A stretch of 64,000 nucleotides of DNA from Betaproteobacteria bacterium (GTDB lineage Bacteria; Pseudomonadota; Gammaproteobacteria; Burkholderiales; Usitatibacteraceae), in contig JADJEZ010000009.1 of the NCBI GenBank assembly GCA_016708825.1, positions 141,648-205,647 on the forward strand, read 5' to 3'. Below, in pieces: positions 34,629-43,892 of the stretch. Under the pieces are notes generated by a model, which was not told the origin of the DNA, searched no databases, and worked only from the letters and a program-made list of their open reading frames with translations. The first letter of the stretch is position 1. Every line of letters begins with the position of its first letter. The translations under genes and the position numbers were made by a program.

Positions 34629-35793
34629 GTGCCTCCGATTCCGTCGCAACGCGCGTGGCACTCTCCGAGCGGCGGAAAGCTCGCGGCGGGTCTCGTGGTG
34701 GCGGCCGGCATCGCCCTCTGCATCCCCGCGTTCCACCAGACGCAGTCCGTGGTCGAGCGGGAGGCGCGCTTCAAGTTCGAGTCCGCCGCGGCCTCCCTCG
34801 CGGCCAACACCCAGACGCGCATGCGCAGCTATGCGGACCTGCTCTACGGCCTGCAGGGCCTCTTCCAGGCCGATCCCGCGCTCGACCGCATCGCCTTCGA
34901 CCGCTACGTCTACAGCCTGAACCTGCCCGTGCTCTACCCCGGCGTGCGGGCGATCTCTTACGTGCGACGGGTGCCGGCGTCCGGGAAGGCGGCGTTCGAG
35001 GCGCACCTGGGCGCCGATCCCGAGCTCCTGCGCCGGGGCGTGGAAGGCGTGGCGATCCATCCCGCCTCCAGGGGCCCCGAGCACCTGGTGCTCACCTACA
35101 TCGAGCCGCTGCACGCGAACAAGACCGCGCTCGGCTACGATCTCGCCTCCGACGGCAAGCGAATGGCGCTGGTCGATCGGGCGCGCGACTCGGGGATGCC
35201 GACGCTGTCCGAGCGCCTCATCCTGAAATCCGACGCCACCGGCAGCGAGTCCGGGCTTGTCATGCGCCTCGCGCTCTACGATCAGGACGCCTTCACGCCC
35301 GATGTCGCACGGCGGCGCAGCACCTTTTCGGGCCTCGCGAACCTGACCTTCCAGGTCGACGAGCTCGCGCGCCACATGGTGGTCGGCGAGCACGAAGGGA
35401 AGTTCGCCCTGACCATCCTCGACCATGGTTACGTCGATGCCGGCGCCGAGCCGAAGCCGGCACCACAGGAGCTGTATTCGAACGCCGCGTCGCTTCCTTC
35501 GCTGGCGGGAAAGGTCCTCGCGACCGCGCTGCTCGTCGATGTCGGCCAGCGCCGCTGGGAACTGCGCTACAGCGCTCCGCAGGCCCTGTTCGTCCGGTCA
35601 ACGGGCGAGGTGCTGCCCTGGGCGGCGTTCGCCACGGTGCTCGCGGTGAGCCTGCTGCTCGGCGGCCTGATCTATTCGCTCGCCATTTCCAGGCAGCGCG
35701 CGACGGCGCTGGCGGCGCGGATGACGGCCGACCTGCGCGAAAGCCAGGCGAGGCTCGCCGAGGAACAGCGACGCACGCAGGAGCTGATCCGAG
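34629..35793 (+). pseudogene. CHASE-domain sensor, N-terminal part of a GGDEF-EAL protein (frameshifted)
   Basis: This is the sensor half of the following gene, separated by a frameshift. The GTG start at 34629 gives a transmembrane segment (KLAAGLVVAAGIALCIPAF), then a periplasmic CHASE domain (~75-290) with NTQTRMRSYADLLYGLQGLF, VYSLNLPVLYPGVRAISYVR and HPASRGPEHLVLTYIEPLHA, then a second transmembrane segment (WAAFATVLAVSLLLGGLIYS) and a coiled linker ending RRTQELIR. At 35787-35792 the frame is lost: ATCCGAGGTG would read IREVLPNP if two bases (CGCGAG for CGAG) were restored. CHASE domains sense small periplasmic ligands. Confidence 0.85.
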
Positions 35794-38049
35794 GTGCTTC
35801 CCAACCCGGTCTACTTCAAGTCGACGGACGGCCGCTACCTCGGCGTGAACAAGGCCTGGGAAGCATTCTTCGGCGTGCCGCGCGAGGCGTTCCTCGGCAA
35901 GACCGTGCACGACCTCTACCCGGACGATCCCGGGATCGCGCGGCGATTGCACGCGGACGACCAGGCCGTGTGGTCGCGTTCCAGGCCGAAGACCTGCGAG
36001 ACGACCATCACCACCCGCGACGGACGGATGCACGACGCCCTCTTCTACAAGGCCCCCTTCGCGGGCGCCGACGGCGCCACGGCGGGGCTCGTGGGCACCA
36101 TCGTCGATATCACGGAGCGCAAGCAGGCTGAAGTGCGCCTGCAACTCGAGCACGCCGTCGTTCGCCTGCTCTCGGAAGCCGACCGGTCGAGCGGGACCAT
36201 GACCAAGCTCCTCCAGATCATCGGCGAGGCGCTCGGTTGCGCGTTCGGTGCCTGGTGGGCCGTGGACGAAAACGGGGAGGCGATCGGTTGCGACGACACC
36301 TGGTGCGATCCGGACGCCACGATCGGCGCGCTCGCGGACGCCTCTCGCGGAGCCAGGCACGGTCGCAAGGATGCGGGCGGCCCGCCGACCGACGTCTGGG
36401 CAAGCGGCGAGCCCCTGTGGGCCGGCGAGGTGACGCAGGCCTCGCCCTTCGGGCGCGCGTCGCTCGCGGCCGCCGCCGGCCTGCGGGCGGCCTTCGCCTT
36501 TCCGGTGCGCGGCGGCAATGAAGTCCTCGGCGTCATGGAGTTCTACAGCCGCGAGAGTCGGCCGTCCCCGGATCCCCTGCTGCCGAGCACGCACGCGCTC
36601 GGCGGCCAGGTGGGGCTCTTCATCGCGCGCAAGCGGGCCGAGGAGCGCATTCGCCATCTCGCGCACTTCGACGAACTCACCGGGCTCGCCAACCGCAACC
36701 TTTTCAACGAGTGCCTGAGGCACGCGGTGGCCAACGCGCGGCGAAACTGCAAGCCCCTGGTCGTCCTGTTCATCGACCTGGACCGGTTCAAGAACATCAA
36801 CGACACGCTCGGGCACGCGGCCGGCGACCTCGTGCTGAAGGAGGTCGCGACACGCCTGCTGGGGTGCCTTCGCGAAGGCGACACGGTCGGCCGGCTCGGC
36901 GGCGACGAGTTCGTGGTGCTGCTCGAAGACATGCCCCAGCCGATGCACGGGGCCGTCGTGGCGCAGAAGATCATCGACGCGGTGTCCCGGCCCATCACGC
37001 TCGGGGCGCAGGACTACCACGTCACCGCAAGCATCGGCATCAGCACCTGCCCCGGCGCCGGCGAGGACGTGCTGAGCCTGCTGAAGAACGCCGACATCGC
37101 CATGTACCGCGCCAAGGAGCAGGGGAAGAACAACTTCCAGTTCTACTCGGAGGCGCTCAACGTCCACACCGTGGAGCGCATGGCGCTGGAATCCGACCTG
37201 CGCCGCGCCCTGGAGCGCGACCAGTTCGTGCTCCACTACCAGCCCAAGGTAGACATCCGCAGCGGCCGCATCGCGAGCGTCGAGGCGCTGGTGCGGTGGC
37301 AGCATCCGGAGCGGGGCCTCGTGGCCCCGATGGACTTCATCCCGCTGGCGGAGGAGACGGGCCTGATCGTGCCCATCGGCCTGTGCGTGCTGAAGACGGC
37401 CTGCGCCCAGGCCCGGGCGTGGCGGGACCAGGGGCTGCCCTGGCTGCGGGTCGCCGTGAACCTTTCGGCGCGCCAGTTCGCCCACGAGACCCTTCTCGAG
37501 GACGTGGCGCGGATCCTGGACGAGACGGGCGTCGACGCGGAAATGCTCGAGTTCGAGATTACCGAAAGCATGGTGATGAAGGACCCTGCGAAGGCGGAGA
37601 AGCTGCTGGCGGAACTCAAGGCGATGGGCGTCTTCCTCTCCATCGACGACTTCGGCACCGGCTACTCGTCGCTCAGCTACCTCAAGCGCTTTCCGATCGA
37701 CAAGCTGAAGATCGACCGCTCGTTCATCCGCGACCTGCCGGGCGACGGCGACGACGCGGCCATCACGCGGGCGATCATCACCATGGCGCACGGCTTGCGG
37801 CTCACCGTCATCGCCGAGGGCGTCGAGACGGCCGGGCAACTGGACTTCCTGCGCGACAACGGCTGCAACGAGATGCAGGGGTACCATTTCAGCAGGCCGG
37901 TGCCGGCGCGCGAGCTTGCGCGCCTGGTGCGGGACCACGAGGCCGCCGGCGCGCCCGCCCGGGACCATGCACCGTGCGAACCGGCGCCCGCGTTCGTCCC
38001 GCCGGCCGCCTCCTTCCTCGAATCGGCCCCCGCCTCCCGACGGCCCTGA
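35794..38049 (+). CDS. PAS-GAF-GGDEF-EAL cyclic-di-GMP enzyme (C-terminal part)
   Basis: The signalling half of the CHASE protein, 751 residues from a GTG at 35794. Order: PAS (~1-115, PNPVYFKSTDGRYLGVNKAW), GAF (~130-285, LLQIIGEALGCAFGAWWAVD), diguanylate cyclase GGDEF (~295-455) and EAL phosphodiesterase (~470-715). The cyclase has the active GGDEF in GRLGGDEFVVLLE and an inhibitory I-site RxxD (REGD) five residues upstream. The EAL domain keeps VEALVRWQHPERG, FEITESMVM and IDDFGTGYSSLSYLKR, so both activities look intact. In the undamaged gene it would be membrane-bound through the preceding CHASE part. Confidence 0.92.
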   Translation: MLPNPVYFKSTDGRYLGVNKAWEAFFGVPREAFLGKTVHDLYPDDPGIARRLHADDQAVWSRSRPKTCETTITTRDGRMHDALFYKAPFAGADGATAGLVGTIVDITERKQAEVRLQLEHAVVRLLSEADRSSGTMTKLLQIIGEALGCAFGAWWAVDENGEAIGCDDTWCDPDATIGALADASRGARHGRKDAGGPPTDVWASGEPLWAGEVTQASPFGRASLAAAAGLRAAFAFPVRGGNEVLGVMEFYSRESRPSPDPLLPSTHALGGQVGLFIARKRAEERIRHLAHFDELTGLANRNLFNECLRHAVANARRNCKPLVVLFIDLDRFKNINDTLGHAAGDLVLKEVATRLLGCLREGDTVGRLGGDEFVVLLEDMPQPMHGAVVAQKIIDAVSRPITLGAQDYHVTASIGISTCPGAGEDVLSLLKNADIAMYRAKEQGKNNFQFYSEALNVHTVERMALESDLRRALERDQFVLHYQPKVDIRSGRIASVEALVRWQHPERGLVAPMDFIPLAEETGLIVPIGLCVLKTACAQARAWRDQGLPWLRVAVNLSARQFAHETLLEDVARILDETGVDAEMLEFEITESMVMKDPAKAEKLLAELKAMGVFLSIDDFGTGYSSLSYLKRFPIDKLKIDRSFIRDLPGDGDDAAITRAIITMAHGLRLTVIAEGVETAGQLDFLRDNGCNEMQGYHFSRPVPARELARLVRDHEAAGAPARDHAPCEPAPAFVPPAASFLESAPASRRP

Positions 38050-38064
38050 GGAGCTCGCCGCCGC

Positions 38065-39771
38065 TCAGCGCGGCGCGGCGCGCTCCACGATGGCGCGGCA
38101 GTCCACGCCGCGCGGCAGCGCACCGTACTGGTGGTGCCCGCGGCTTTCCAGGCGGGAGTGGCAGAACGCGTCCGCCACGGCGGCCGGCGCGTGCTGCACC
38201 AGGAGCGCCGCCTGCAGGCCCACGGCGAGGCGATCGGCGAGATCGCGCGCGCGGAATTCGAGGTCCTGCACGTCACCCAGATCCGCCTTGAGCGCCTCGA
38301 CATGGCGGTCGAGCGCCCCATGGACGCCGCGTGCCGCGCCGACCTCGGCGAAATAGGCCTCGAGCACCGCGGGCGCCTTCGCCACCGCCCGCAGGATATC
38401 CAGGCACTGCACGTTGCCGCTGCCTTCCCAGATCGCGTTCACCGGCCCCTCGCGGTAGAGCCGCGCCATGGGCGAATCGTCCATGACGCCGCTGCCGCCG
38501 ATGCACTCCATCGCCTCGTAGGCGTGGTGCGGCGTGCGCTTGCAGACCCAGTACTTGCCGAGCGCCGTGCCCAGGCGCACCAGCAGGTTCTCGTGCTCCG
38601 TCGCGCGCCCGTCGAGCGCGCGCGCGATGCGCATGGAAAGCGCGACTGCCGCCTCCGCCTCGAGGGCGAGGTCGGCCAGCACGTTCTGCATCAGCGGCTG
38701 GTTTGCGAGGCGTTTGCCGAAGGCCTCGCGCTGGGCGCAGTGGTCGAGCGCCTGGCTCGCCGCCATGCGCATGCCGGCCGCCGAGCCCACCATGCAATCG
38801 AAGCGCGTCATCGCCACCATCTCGATGATGTTGGCCACGCCGCGGCCTTCCTGGCCCACCATCCAGGCGAGCGCGCCGCGCAGCTCCGTCTCGCTGGAGG
38901 CATTCGAGGCGTTGCCCATCTTGCGTTTCAAGCGCAGGACCTGCATCGGGTTCTTGCTTCCGTCCGGACGCCAGCGCGGCAGCAGGAAGCACGAGAGCCC
39001 CCGGGGCGCCTGGGCGAGCACGAGGAATGCGTCGCACATGGGGGCCGAGACGAAGAACTTGTGGCCCACCAGCTCGTACGCCCTGCCCGGCCCTTCCGCG
39101 CCGATGGGGATCGCGCGCGTCGAGTTGGCGCGCACGTCCGAGCCGCCCTGCTTCTCCGTCATCGCCATGCCGATGGTCACACCCTGCTTTTCCTCGGCGG
39201 GGACGTTGCGCGGATCGTAGGTGCGCGAGACGATCCGCGGCGACCATTCCGCCGCCAGATCGGGCTGCAGCACGAGGCAGGGCATCGCCGCGAAGGTCAT
39301 GGTGATGGGGCAACCGTGGCCCGCCTCCACCTGCGACTGCAGGTAGACCTTCGCCGCGCTGGCGACATGGGCGCCGGGGCGCGGCTCGGTCCAGGGCGAG
39401 GCGTGCAGTCCCTCCGCGATCGCCGTCTGCATGAGCGCGTGGTACGCGGGGTGGTAGTGCACGAGGTCCACGCGCCGGCCGTAGCGGTCGTGGGTGTCGA
39501 ACTCCGGTTGGTGGCGGTTGGCGAGGTGCCCGAGCTCCAGGTACGCGGCGCCGCCGGCGTGCTCGCCGAACTTCGCGAGATCGTCGTGGGCCCACGCGGC
39601 ACCTTCGCGCGCCACCGCCTCGGAGAGGGCAGCATCGGCCAGGTAGAGATTGGTGTCGACGAGCGCAACGGGCTGGTTCACCACTTCGTGGGTCACGGCG
39701 CCGTGACGGTCGGCCGGAAGCGCGGGTGCGGAGCTGCTGCTCGCGGGCGAGGAAAGATCGGTTTCGTTCAT
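38065..39771 (-). CDS. AidB-like acyl-CoA dehydrogenase
   Basis: A 568-residue flavoprotein of the AidB group (E. coli AidB is 541 residues), which protects against alkylation damage and binds DNA; enzymatic role uncertain. Early markers are THEVVNQPVALVDTNLYLAD and WSPRIVSRTYDPRNVPAEEK, then MAMTEKQGGSDVRANSTRAI (FAD/substrate-binding signature), KRKMGNASNASSETELRGAL, and MECIGGSGVMDDSPMARLYR plus AIWEGSGNVQCLDILRAVAK near the catalytic region. The C-terminal helical extension is that of AidB rather than standard acyl-CoA dehydrogenases. Start ATG at 39771. It follows the cyclic-di-GMP gene convergently with a 15-base gap. Confidence 0.9.
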   Translation of the reverse strand: MNETDLSSPASSSSAPALPADRHGAVTHEVVNQPVALVDTNLYLADAALSEAVAREGAAWAHDDLAKFGEHAGGAAYLELGHLANRHQPEFDTHDRYGRRVDLVHYHPAYHALMQTAIAEGLHASPWTEPRPGAHVASAAKVYLQSQVEAGHGCPITMTFAAMPCLVLQPDLAAEWSPRIVSRTYDPRNVPAEEKQGVTIGMAMTEKQGGSDVRANSTRAIPIGAEGPGRAYELVGHKFFVSAPMCDAFLVLAQAPRGLSCFLLPRWRPDGSKNPMQVLRLKRKMGNASNASSETELRGALAWMVGQEGRGVANIIEMVAMTRFDCMVGSAAGMRMAASQALDHCAQREAFGKRLANQPLMQNVLADLALEAEAAVALSMRIARALDGRATEHENLLVRLGTALGKYWVCKRTPHHAYEAMECIGGSGVMDDSPMARLYREGPVNAIWEGSGNVQCLDILRAVAKAPAVLEAYFAEVGAARGVHGALDRHVEALKADLGDVQDLEFRARDLADRLAVGLQAALLVQHAPAAVADAFCHSRLESRGHHQYGALPRGVDCRAIVERAAPR

Positions 39772-39805
39772 GGATTGGCTCCCCGGATCGGCGGAATCTG
39801 GATGT

Positions 39806-41779
39806 TCACTTGCCCGTGCCCGAACGCGCGTCCGCTGACCGGCTCCGGCGCAGGATCGCCTCGATGTCCGCGCGCCGCTTCTCGACGAGCGCTTCGAGGT
39901 CGCGGCACCCATTGCCCAGCCGCTGGCGGCACTGGTCCCGCAACGCGAGCGCCCGTTCGCGATCATTGCCGGGGTTGTAGCTCTCGCTGAGCAGGCACGC
40001 CTGCCAGCGGCCCATTTCGCAGGCGCGATCCCACCACAGGAGGGCGTCCCTGTGCTGCTGCGTGTCCCATTGCAGGTCGCCCAGGTTTTCGCACAGCTCC
40101 GCGTTCCCTGTGTCGCACAGCATGCGCAGTTCGCGGCGCTTCTCGTCGACGCGCGGCTGCGCGCTGCGCGAGGTCTGGAAACCGCCGCGGCTGCGCAGCT
40201 CCTCGATCCGCGGCTGGAGCAGGCGCGCCTCGTCCACCAGTCGCTGGCAGTAGCGCGGCTCGCCCTGGATGCAGCGTTCCTTGTCGCTTCGGGCGCTGCG
40301 CGGATCGGTGGTCGGGTTGTAGCGCCCGCTCAACAGGCAGCTTTGCAGGCGCCCCTTCTCGCAGGCGTGGTCCCACCAGCGATCCGCCTCCTCCGGTTTC
40401 TGGTTATCCATCTCGAACTGGCCCAGGTCCTCGCACACCGCAAGGTCCCCCGCTTCGCAGGCCGCGACCAGGGGCCGGCGACGAGCGTCCGCGTCCGCGC
40501 GTTTCAGCTCCTCCCTGGGGCGGGCCGCCTCGACTGCCTCGAGCGTGGGTGCGACGCCTTGCGGCGGCAATGCGCGCACCGCCCCGGACTGGTCCGTCTC
40601 CAACGGCGCGCCGCCGCCGAGAGGAAAGAACACGAGCGTGTACCCGCGGGAAACGCCGGCCACCTCGGGCTGCGGGCGGAATTCGAGAACGCCGCGGTCG
40701 GTGCGCACGCGATCGCCCGGCACCCGGTCGCCCTTCGCCGCCTCCAGCATCGTGAAATCGCAGGCACCCGCGTGGGAGCCCTGCTCGACGAAAAGCGTCG
40801 GCGGGTAGCCACGCCCGGGCAGCCGGGCAGCGCCGCTCAGCACGCAGGCCGTTGCCGCCATCAGGTAGGCTCGGTCGTCCTTTCCCGCCCAGGCCGCAAA
40901 GCAGCTCGGCGTCGGCTTTTCGAGCGGAGCCTGCATCTCGTTGAAGCCTCCCGCCGGATCGACGGAAACGGTGAGCGTTCCGTCCTCCTCGCGACCGGGT
41001 CGCGCGCACACGGCAAAGCGGGCCACCTTGCCTTTCGCGTCCGGCGGATCGGCGAAATAGTAGAAGGCGTAGCCGTCGGCGCCCGCGCTCATCGGCTGGC
41101 CGGCCTGAAGGCGCTTGGGCAGGCAGCCGCCGGCAAGCAACTCGGCCATGGTGGCGGGATATCCGCGCTCCCCGCCCCCGCCGGCCTGCCTGCGCGCGCA
41201 ATCCGCGATGGCCGCGACGTTCTTGCGCGCCTGGCGGTCGTTGTACTCGCGGATCAAAGCGCGGCGATCGTAGGGCTGGCCCATCGTGGCCTGGAAAAAT
41301 CCCCACACAAGGACGGCGTAGGCGGCCGTGGCGACCAGGCTCAGCGTGGCGACCTTTCCCTGCCGCCGTTCGCCCGGAACACGGAAATGGGCCCGCCACG
41401 CCGACACGGCGACCACGGCCATGGACACCGCGTAGCCGAACAAGGCCAGCGCGTCTACGCGCTGCACGGGCGTGGCCACGGCCAGGAAGAGAAGTATCAG
41501 GCCGGCCGGCAGGGCAAGCGCGAGAGACGCCACCGTGGAAATACCGGCCGCGTAGGCGATGCCCGCTTCGCGCAGCCGGCGAACCGCGAGCAGGGCGATG
41601 GCGGGCAGGATCGGCAGCACGAACAGCCCGAAGACCTGCAGGCGCCCCCAGTGGATGGCGCGGCGGTCGAAGTCGTTCGTGGCAAAGAGGGCGAAAAAGG
41701 CGACCGCCGCTGCCAGGCCGGCAAGGGCCACGATCGGCAGGCGGGTCGCTTCGCGGGGATTCTCGACGCTTGCGTTCAT
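39806..41779 (-). CDS. Membrane protein with two Sel1-like cysteine repeats (unknown function)
   Basis: A 657-residue protein that I do not recognise as a named family. Residues 1-165 have about five transmembrane segments (near 15-34, 48-66, 77-101, 108-128, 144-163). Residues ~180-440 form a soluble region with many single cysteines (IADCARRQAGG, FAVCARPGREED, TACVLSGAA). The C-terminus holds two modules starting at Cys449 and Cys563, exactly 114 residues apart, with aligned cysteines: CEDLGQFEMD ... WWDHACEKGRLQSCLLSGRY and CENLGDLQWD ... WWDRACEMGRWQACLLSESY. These resemble Sel1/TPR-type repeats with disulfides, as in Sel1-like cysteine-rich proteins. It is separate from aidB by about 35 bases. 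Confidence 0.72.
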   Translation of the reverse strand: MNASVENPREATRLPIVALAGLAAAVAFFALFATNDFDRRAIHWGRLQVFGLFVLPILPAIALLAVRRLREAGIAYAAGISTVASLALALPAGLILLFLAVATPVQRVDALALFGYAVSMAVVAVSAWRAHFRVPGERRQGKVATLSLVATAAYAVLVWGFFQATMGQPYDRRALIREYNDRQARKNVAAIADCARRQAGGGGERGYPATMAELLAGGCLPKRLQAGQPMSAGADGYAFYYFADPPDAKGKVARFAVCARPGREEDGTLTVSVDPAGGFNEMQAPLEKPTPSCFAAWAGKDDRAYLMAATACVLSGAARLPGRGYPPTLFVEQGSHAGACDFTMLEAAKGDRVPGDRVRTDRGVLEFRPQPEVAGVSRGYTLVFFPLGGGAPLETDQSGAVRALPPQGVAPTLEAVEAARPREELKRADADARRRPLVAACEAGDLAVCEDLGQFEMDNQKPEEADRWWDHACEKGRLQSCLLSGRYNPTTDPRSARSDKERCIQGEPRYCQRLVDEARLLQPRIEELRSRGGFQTSRSAQPRVDEKRRELRMLCDTGNAELCENLGDLQWDTQQHRDALLWWDRACEMGRWQACLLSESYNPGNDRERALALRDQCRQRLGNGCRDLEALVEKRRADIEAILRRSRSADARSGTGK

Positions 41780-41939
41780 CGATCACCTCCCCTGGCCTTC
41801 GGGTCGGCGCATGCCTCCCGCGACGCCAGTGCAATCGATTGTAGTCGAACGGCGGCCGACTTCCCTTCCGGCCTGCCCTTGAAAGGCGATCCCGCGATCC
41901 CCAGTTGATGCAGACGGGTCCACTCGGCCAAGGAACACG

Positions 41940-42758
41940 ATGCTCTTCGGCATTCTCGCAAGCCTGCCGCTGCTGGTCGCGGCATGGCTCCTCGCACAGC
42001 CCTGGCTCACGGCACGCCGCCGGGAGCGCATTCGCCGCCGGCCCTTCCCGGCCGCGTGGCGCGCGATCCTGCGCGAGCGCGTGCCCGTCTCGCGCCGCCT
42101 GCCCGCGGACCTGCAGCGCCAATTGAAGGAGCGCATCCTGGTCTTCCTCGCGGAAAAGCGCTTCACGGGCTGCGACGGGCTCGAGATCACCGACGAGATG
42201 CGGGTCATCATCGCCGCCCGGGCGTGCCTGCTGCTCCTGAACCGCCGCGACCACTACTACCCGCGCCTCGCGCAGGTCCTGGTCTACCCCGGCCCCTTCA
42301 TCGTCAACCGCGAGCGCAGGAACGGCATCGGCCTCGTGCAGGATGAAAGCCGCGTGCTCTCCGGGGAATCCTGGGCGCACGGGCAGGTGATCCTCTCCTG
42401 GCCCGACGTGCTCGAGGGCGCGGCAAACCAGGACGACGCGCGCGACGTGACGATCCACGAGTTCGCCCACCAGCTCGACCAGGAAAAGGGCTTCGCCAAT
42501 GGCGCGCCGGATCTGGTCGGCTTCCAGCGCTACCCGCGATGGTCGCGCGTGCTCGGGCAGGAGTACGGCGCGCTGCAGGAGCGGCTCCTGAACCAGGAGG
42601 CGAGCCTCCTCGACCCTTACGCCGCCACGGACCCGGCGGAGTTCTTCGCGGTCTGCTCGGAGGCCTTCTTCAAGCAGCCGCAGCGCATGGCGTTCGAGCA
42701 TCCCGCGCTGTACGGGGAGTTGCGCGGGTACTACCGGGTCGATCCGGCGGGCTGGTAG
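41940..42758 (+). CDS. mtfA: MtfA-type zinc metallopeptidase (M90)
   Basis: A 272-residue peptidase of the MtfA family. E. coli MtfA is a cytosolic protein that binds the repressor Mlc and so affects glucose uptake; MtfA proteins have aminopeptidase activity. The zinc motif is HEFAHQLDQEKGFANG (HExxH), with the third ligand in the downstream DPAEFFAVCSEAFF segment. VLVYPGPFIVNRERRNGIGL and ESWAHGQVILSWPDVLEGA are typical. The N-terminus is a single hydrophobic segment (LFGILASLPLLVAAWLLA), unlike E. coli MtfA, so this one is probably membrane-anchored. RBS AAGGAACAC precedes ATG 41940. Confidence 0.92.
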   Translation: MLFGILASLPLLVAAWLLAQPWLTARRRERIRRRPFPAAWRAILRERVPVSRRLPADLQRQLKERILVFLAEKRFTGCDGLEITDEMRVIIAARACLLLLNRRDHYYPRLAQVLVYPGPFIVNRERRNGIGLVQDESRVLSGESWAHGQVILSWPDVLEGAANQDDARDVTIHEFAHQLDQEKGFANGAPDLVGFQRYPRWSRVLGQEYGALQERLLNQEASLLDPYAATDPAEFFAVCSEAFFKQPQRMAFEHPALYGELRGYYRVDPAGW

Positions 42759-42766
42759 CGGCCCGG

Positions 42767-43138
42767 TTACCAGTTCGCCTCGAGCCCCGCCTTCCAATCG
42801 TCGACGAACTGGCGGATCGAGTCGACGAAGTCCGGGTCCTGCTCGGATCGGTTGATGGTCGCGTGGATGACGGTATCCGCCGGGGCCGGCGCATTCCCGG
42901 TGGTCACCGTCCACTGCAAGGCATTGGGACAGCCGGGCAGCGAGAAGCGCACGCCATGGCGCAGGTCCTCGCGACGAACGTGAAAAGTCCCCCAGACACA
43001 GAAGATCTCGCCACTCGACTGCTCGTCGCTCAGCACCTTCTCGACGGATGCGCACCAGCGCGGCAATGCGCCGATGGTCAGGCGGCGCTGCAGATCCTCG
43101 GCGGAGGCGGGCAATTCCGTCGTGGCAAGGAATTCCAT
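42767..43138 (-). CDS. Hypothetical protein
   Basis: A 123-residue soluble protein of unknown family. It contains PASAEDLQRRLTIGALPRWC, then a beta-rich core (GEIFCVWGTFHVRREDLRHG, VRFSLPGCPNALQWTVTTGN) and a C-terminal helix (FVDSIRQFVDDWKAGLEANW). The alternating strands resemble a small START/cupin-like barrel, but that is only impression. Convergent with mtfA (eight-base gap) and divergent from the acetyltransferase gene. Confidence 0.65.
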   Translation of the reverse strand: MEFLATTELPASAEDLQRRLTIGALPRWCASVEKVLSDEQSSGEIFCVWGTFHVRREDLRHGVRFSLPGCPNALQWTVTTGNAPAPADTVIHATINRSEQDPDFVDSIRQFVDDWKAGLEANW

Positions 43139-43234
43139 ACCTGAATCGTAGTCGCGAACCGGCCCGGGCGCACGCTGGCCGAATGCCCGCGATTCTGGGA
43201 AGCTCGCGCTTCCCCCCAAGGTGACAGCGCTTCC

Positions 43235-43819
43235 ATGACGACCAAGCCGGCTTTCAACCCCGTCCTGCTGGACATCCCCGATCACATCGAGACCGAACGC
43301 CTGCTCCTGCGTGCACCCCGGCCGGGCGACGGCGCGCTGCTCAACGTCTCGGTCATCGAGACGCTGGAAATTCTCCGCCAGTACCCCGCCTCGATGCCCT
43401 GGGCGCTCGAAGACCAGCCCGTGGAAAAGACGGAGGAGTTCTGCCGGCGCGCCGCGGCGAGCTGGGTCCTGCGCGCGGACTTCCCGATGCTGTTCTTTCG
43501 CCGTGATACCGGCGAGCACGCGGGCAACTGCGGCCTGCACCGGTTCAACTGGGACACGCGCGTGTTCGAGATCGGCTGGTGGGGCCGCAAGCGCTATCAG
43601 GGGCAGGGGCTGGTCACGGAAGCGGCGGCGGCCATGACCGCCTTCGCTTTCGAACACCTGGGCGCACGGCGCGTCTGGTGCTGCGCCGACGAGGAGAACA
43701 CGCGAAGCTGGCGGGTGGCCGAGCGGCTCGGCTTCGCGCACGAAAGAACGCTCCAGAGCGAACGCTGCGACCCCGACGGCACGAGACGCGCGATGCGCGT
43801 CTACGCAACGACGCGCTAG
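43235..43819 (+). CDS. GNAT-family N-acetyltransferase (RimJ/RimL type)
   Basis: A 194-residue acetyl-CoA-dependent transferase. ETERLLLRAPRPGDGALLN opens the RimJ/RimL-type fold. Motif A, the pyrophosphate-binding loop, is KRYQGQGLVTEAAAAMTAFA, and ARRVWCCADEENTRSWRVAERLGF is motif B, ending in the usual family GF. Substrates in this group are ribosomal-protein N-termini, drugs or spermidine; this cannot be resolved here. Its stop precedes the convergent transhydrogenase gene by 73 bases. Confidence 0.88.
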   Translation: MTTKPAFNPVLLDIPDHIETERLLLRAPRPGDGALLNVSVIETLEILRQYPASMPWALEDQPVEKTEEFCRRAAASWVLRADFPMLFFRRDTGEHAGNCGLHRFNWDTRVFEIGWWGRKRYQGQGLVTEAAAAMTAFAFEHLGARRVWCCADEENTRSWRVAERLGFAHERTLQSERCDPDGTRRAMRVYATTR

Positions 43820-43892
43820 GAAGGCGCAGCGCGCGTGAAGGCGTGGCTTGCCGGGGACCGCGTGCTCCCGGCGCCGCGGCAGCGGGCGGGCT

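Noticed and set aside
35293..37968. Minus-strand frame of nearly 900 residues opposite the GGDEF-EAL gene
   Set aside because: No recognisable motif and strongly shadow-like; the sense strand has intact GGDEF and EAL motifs.
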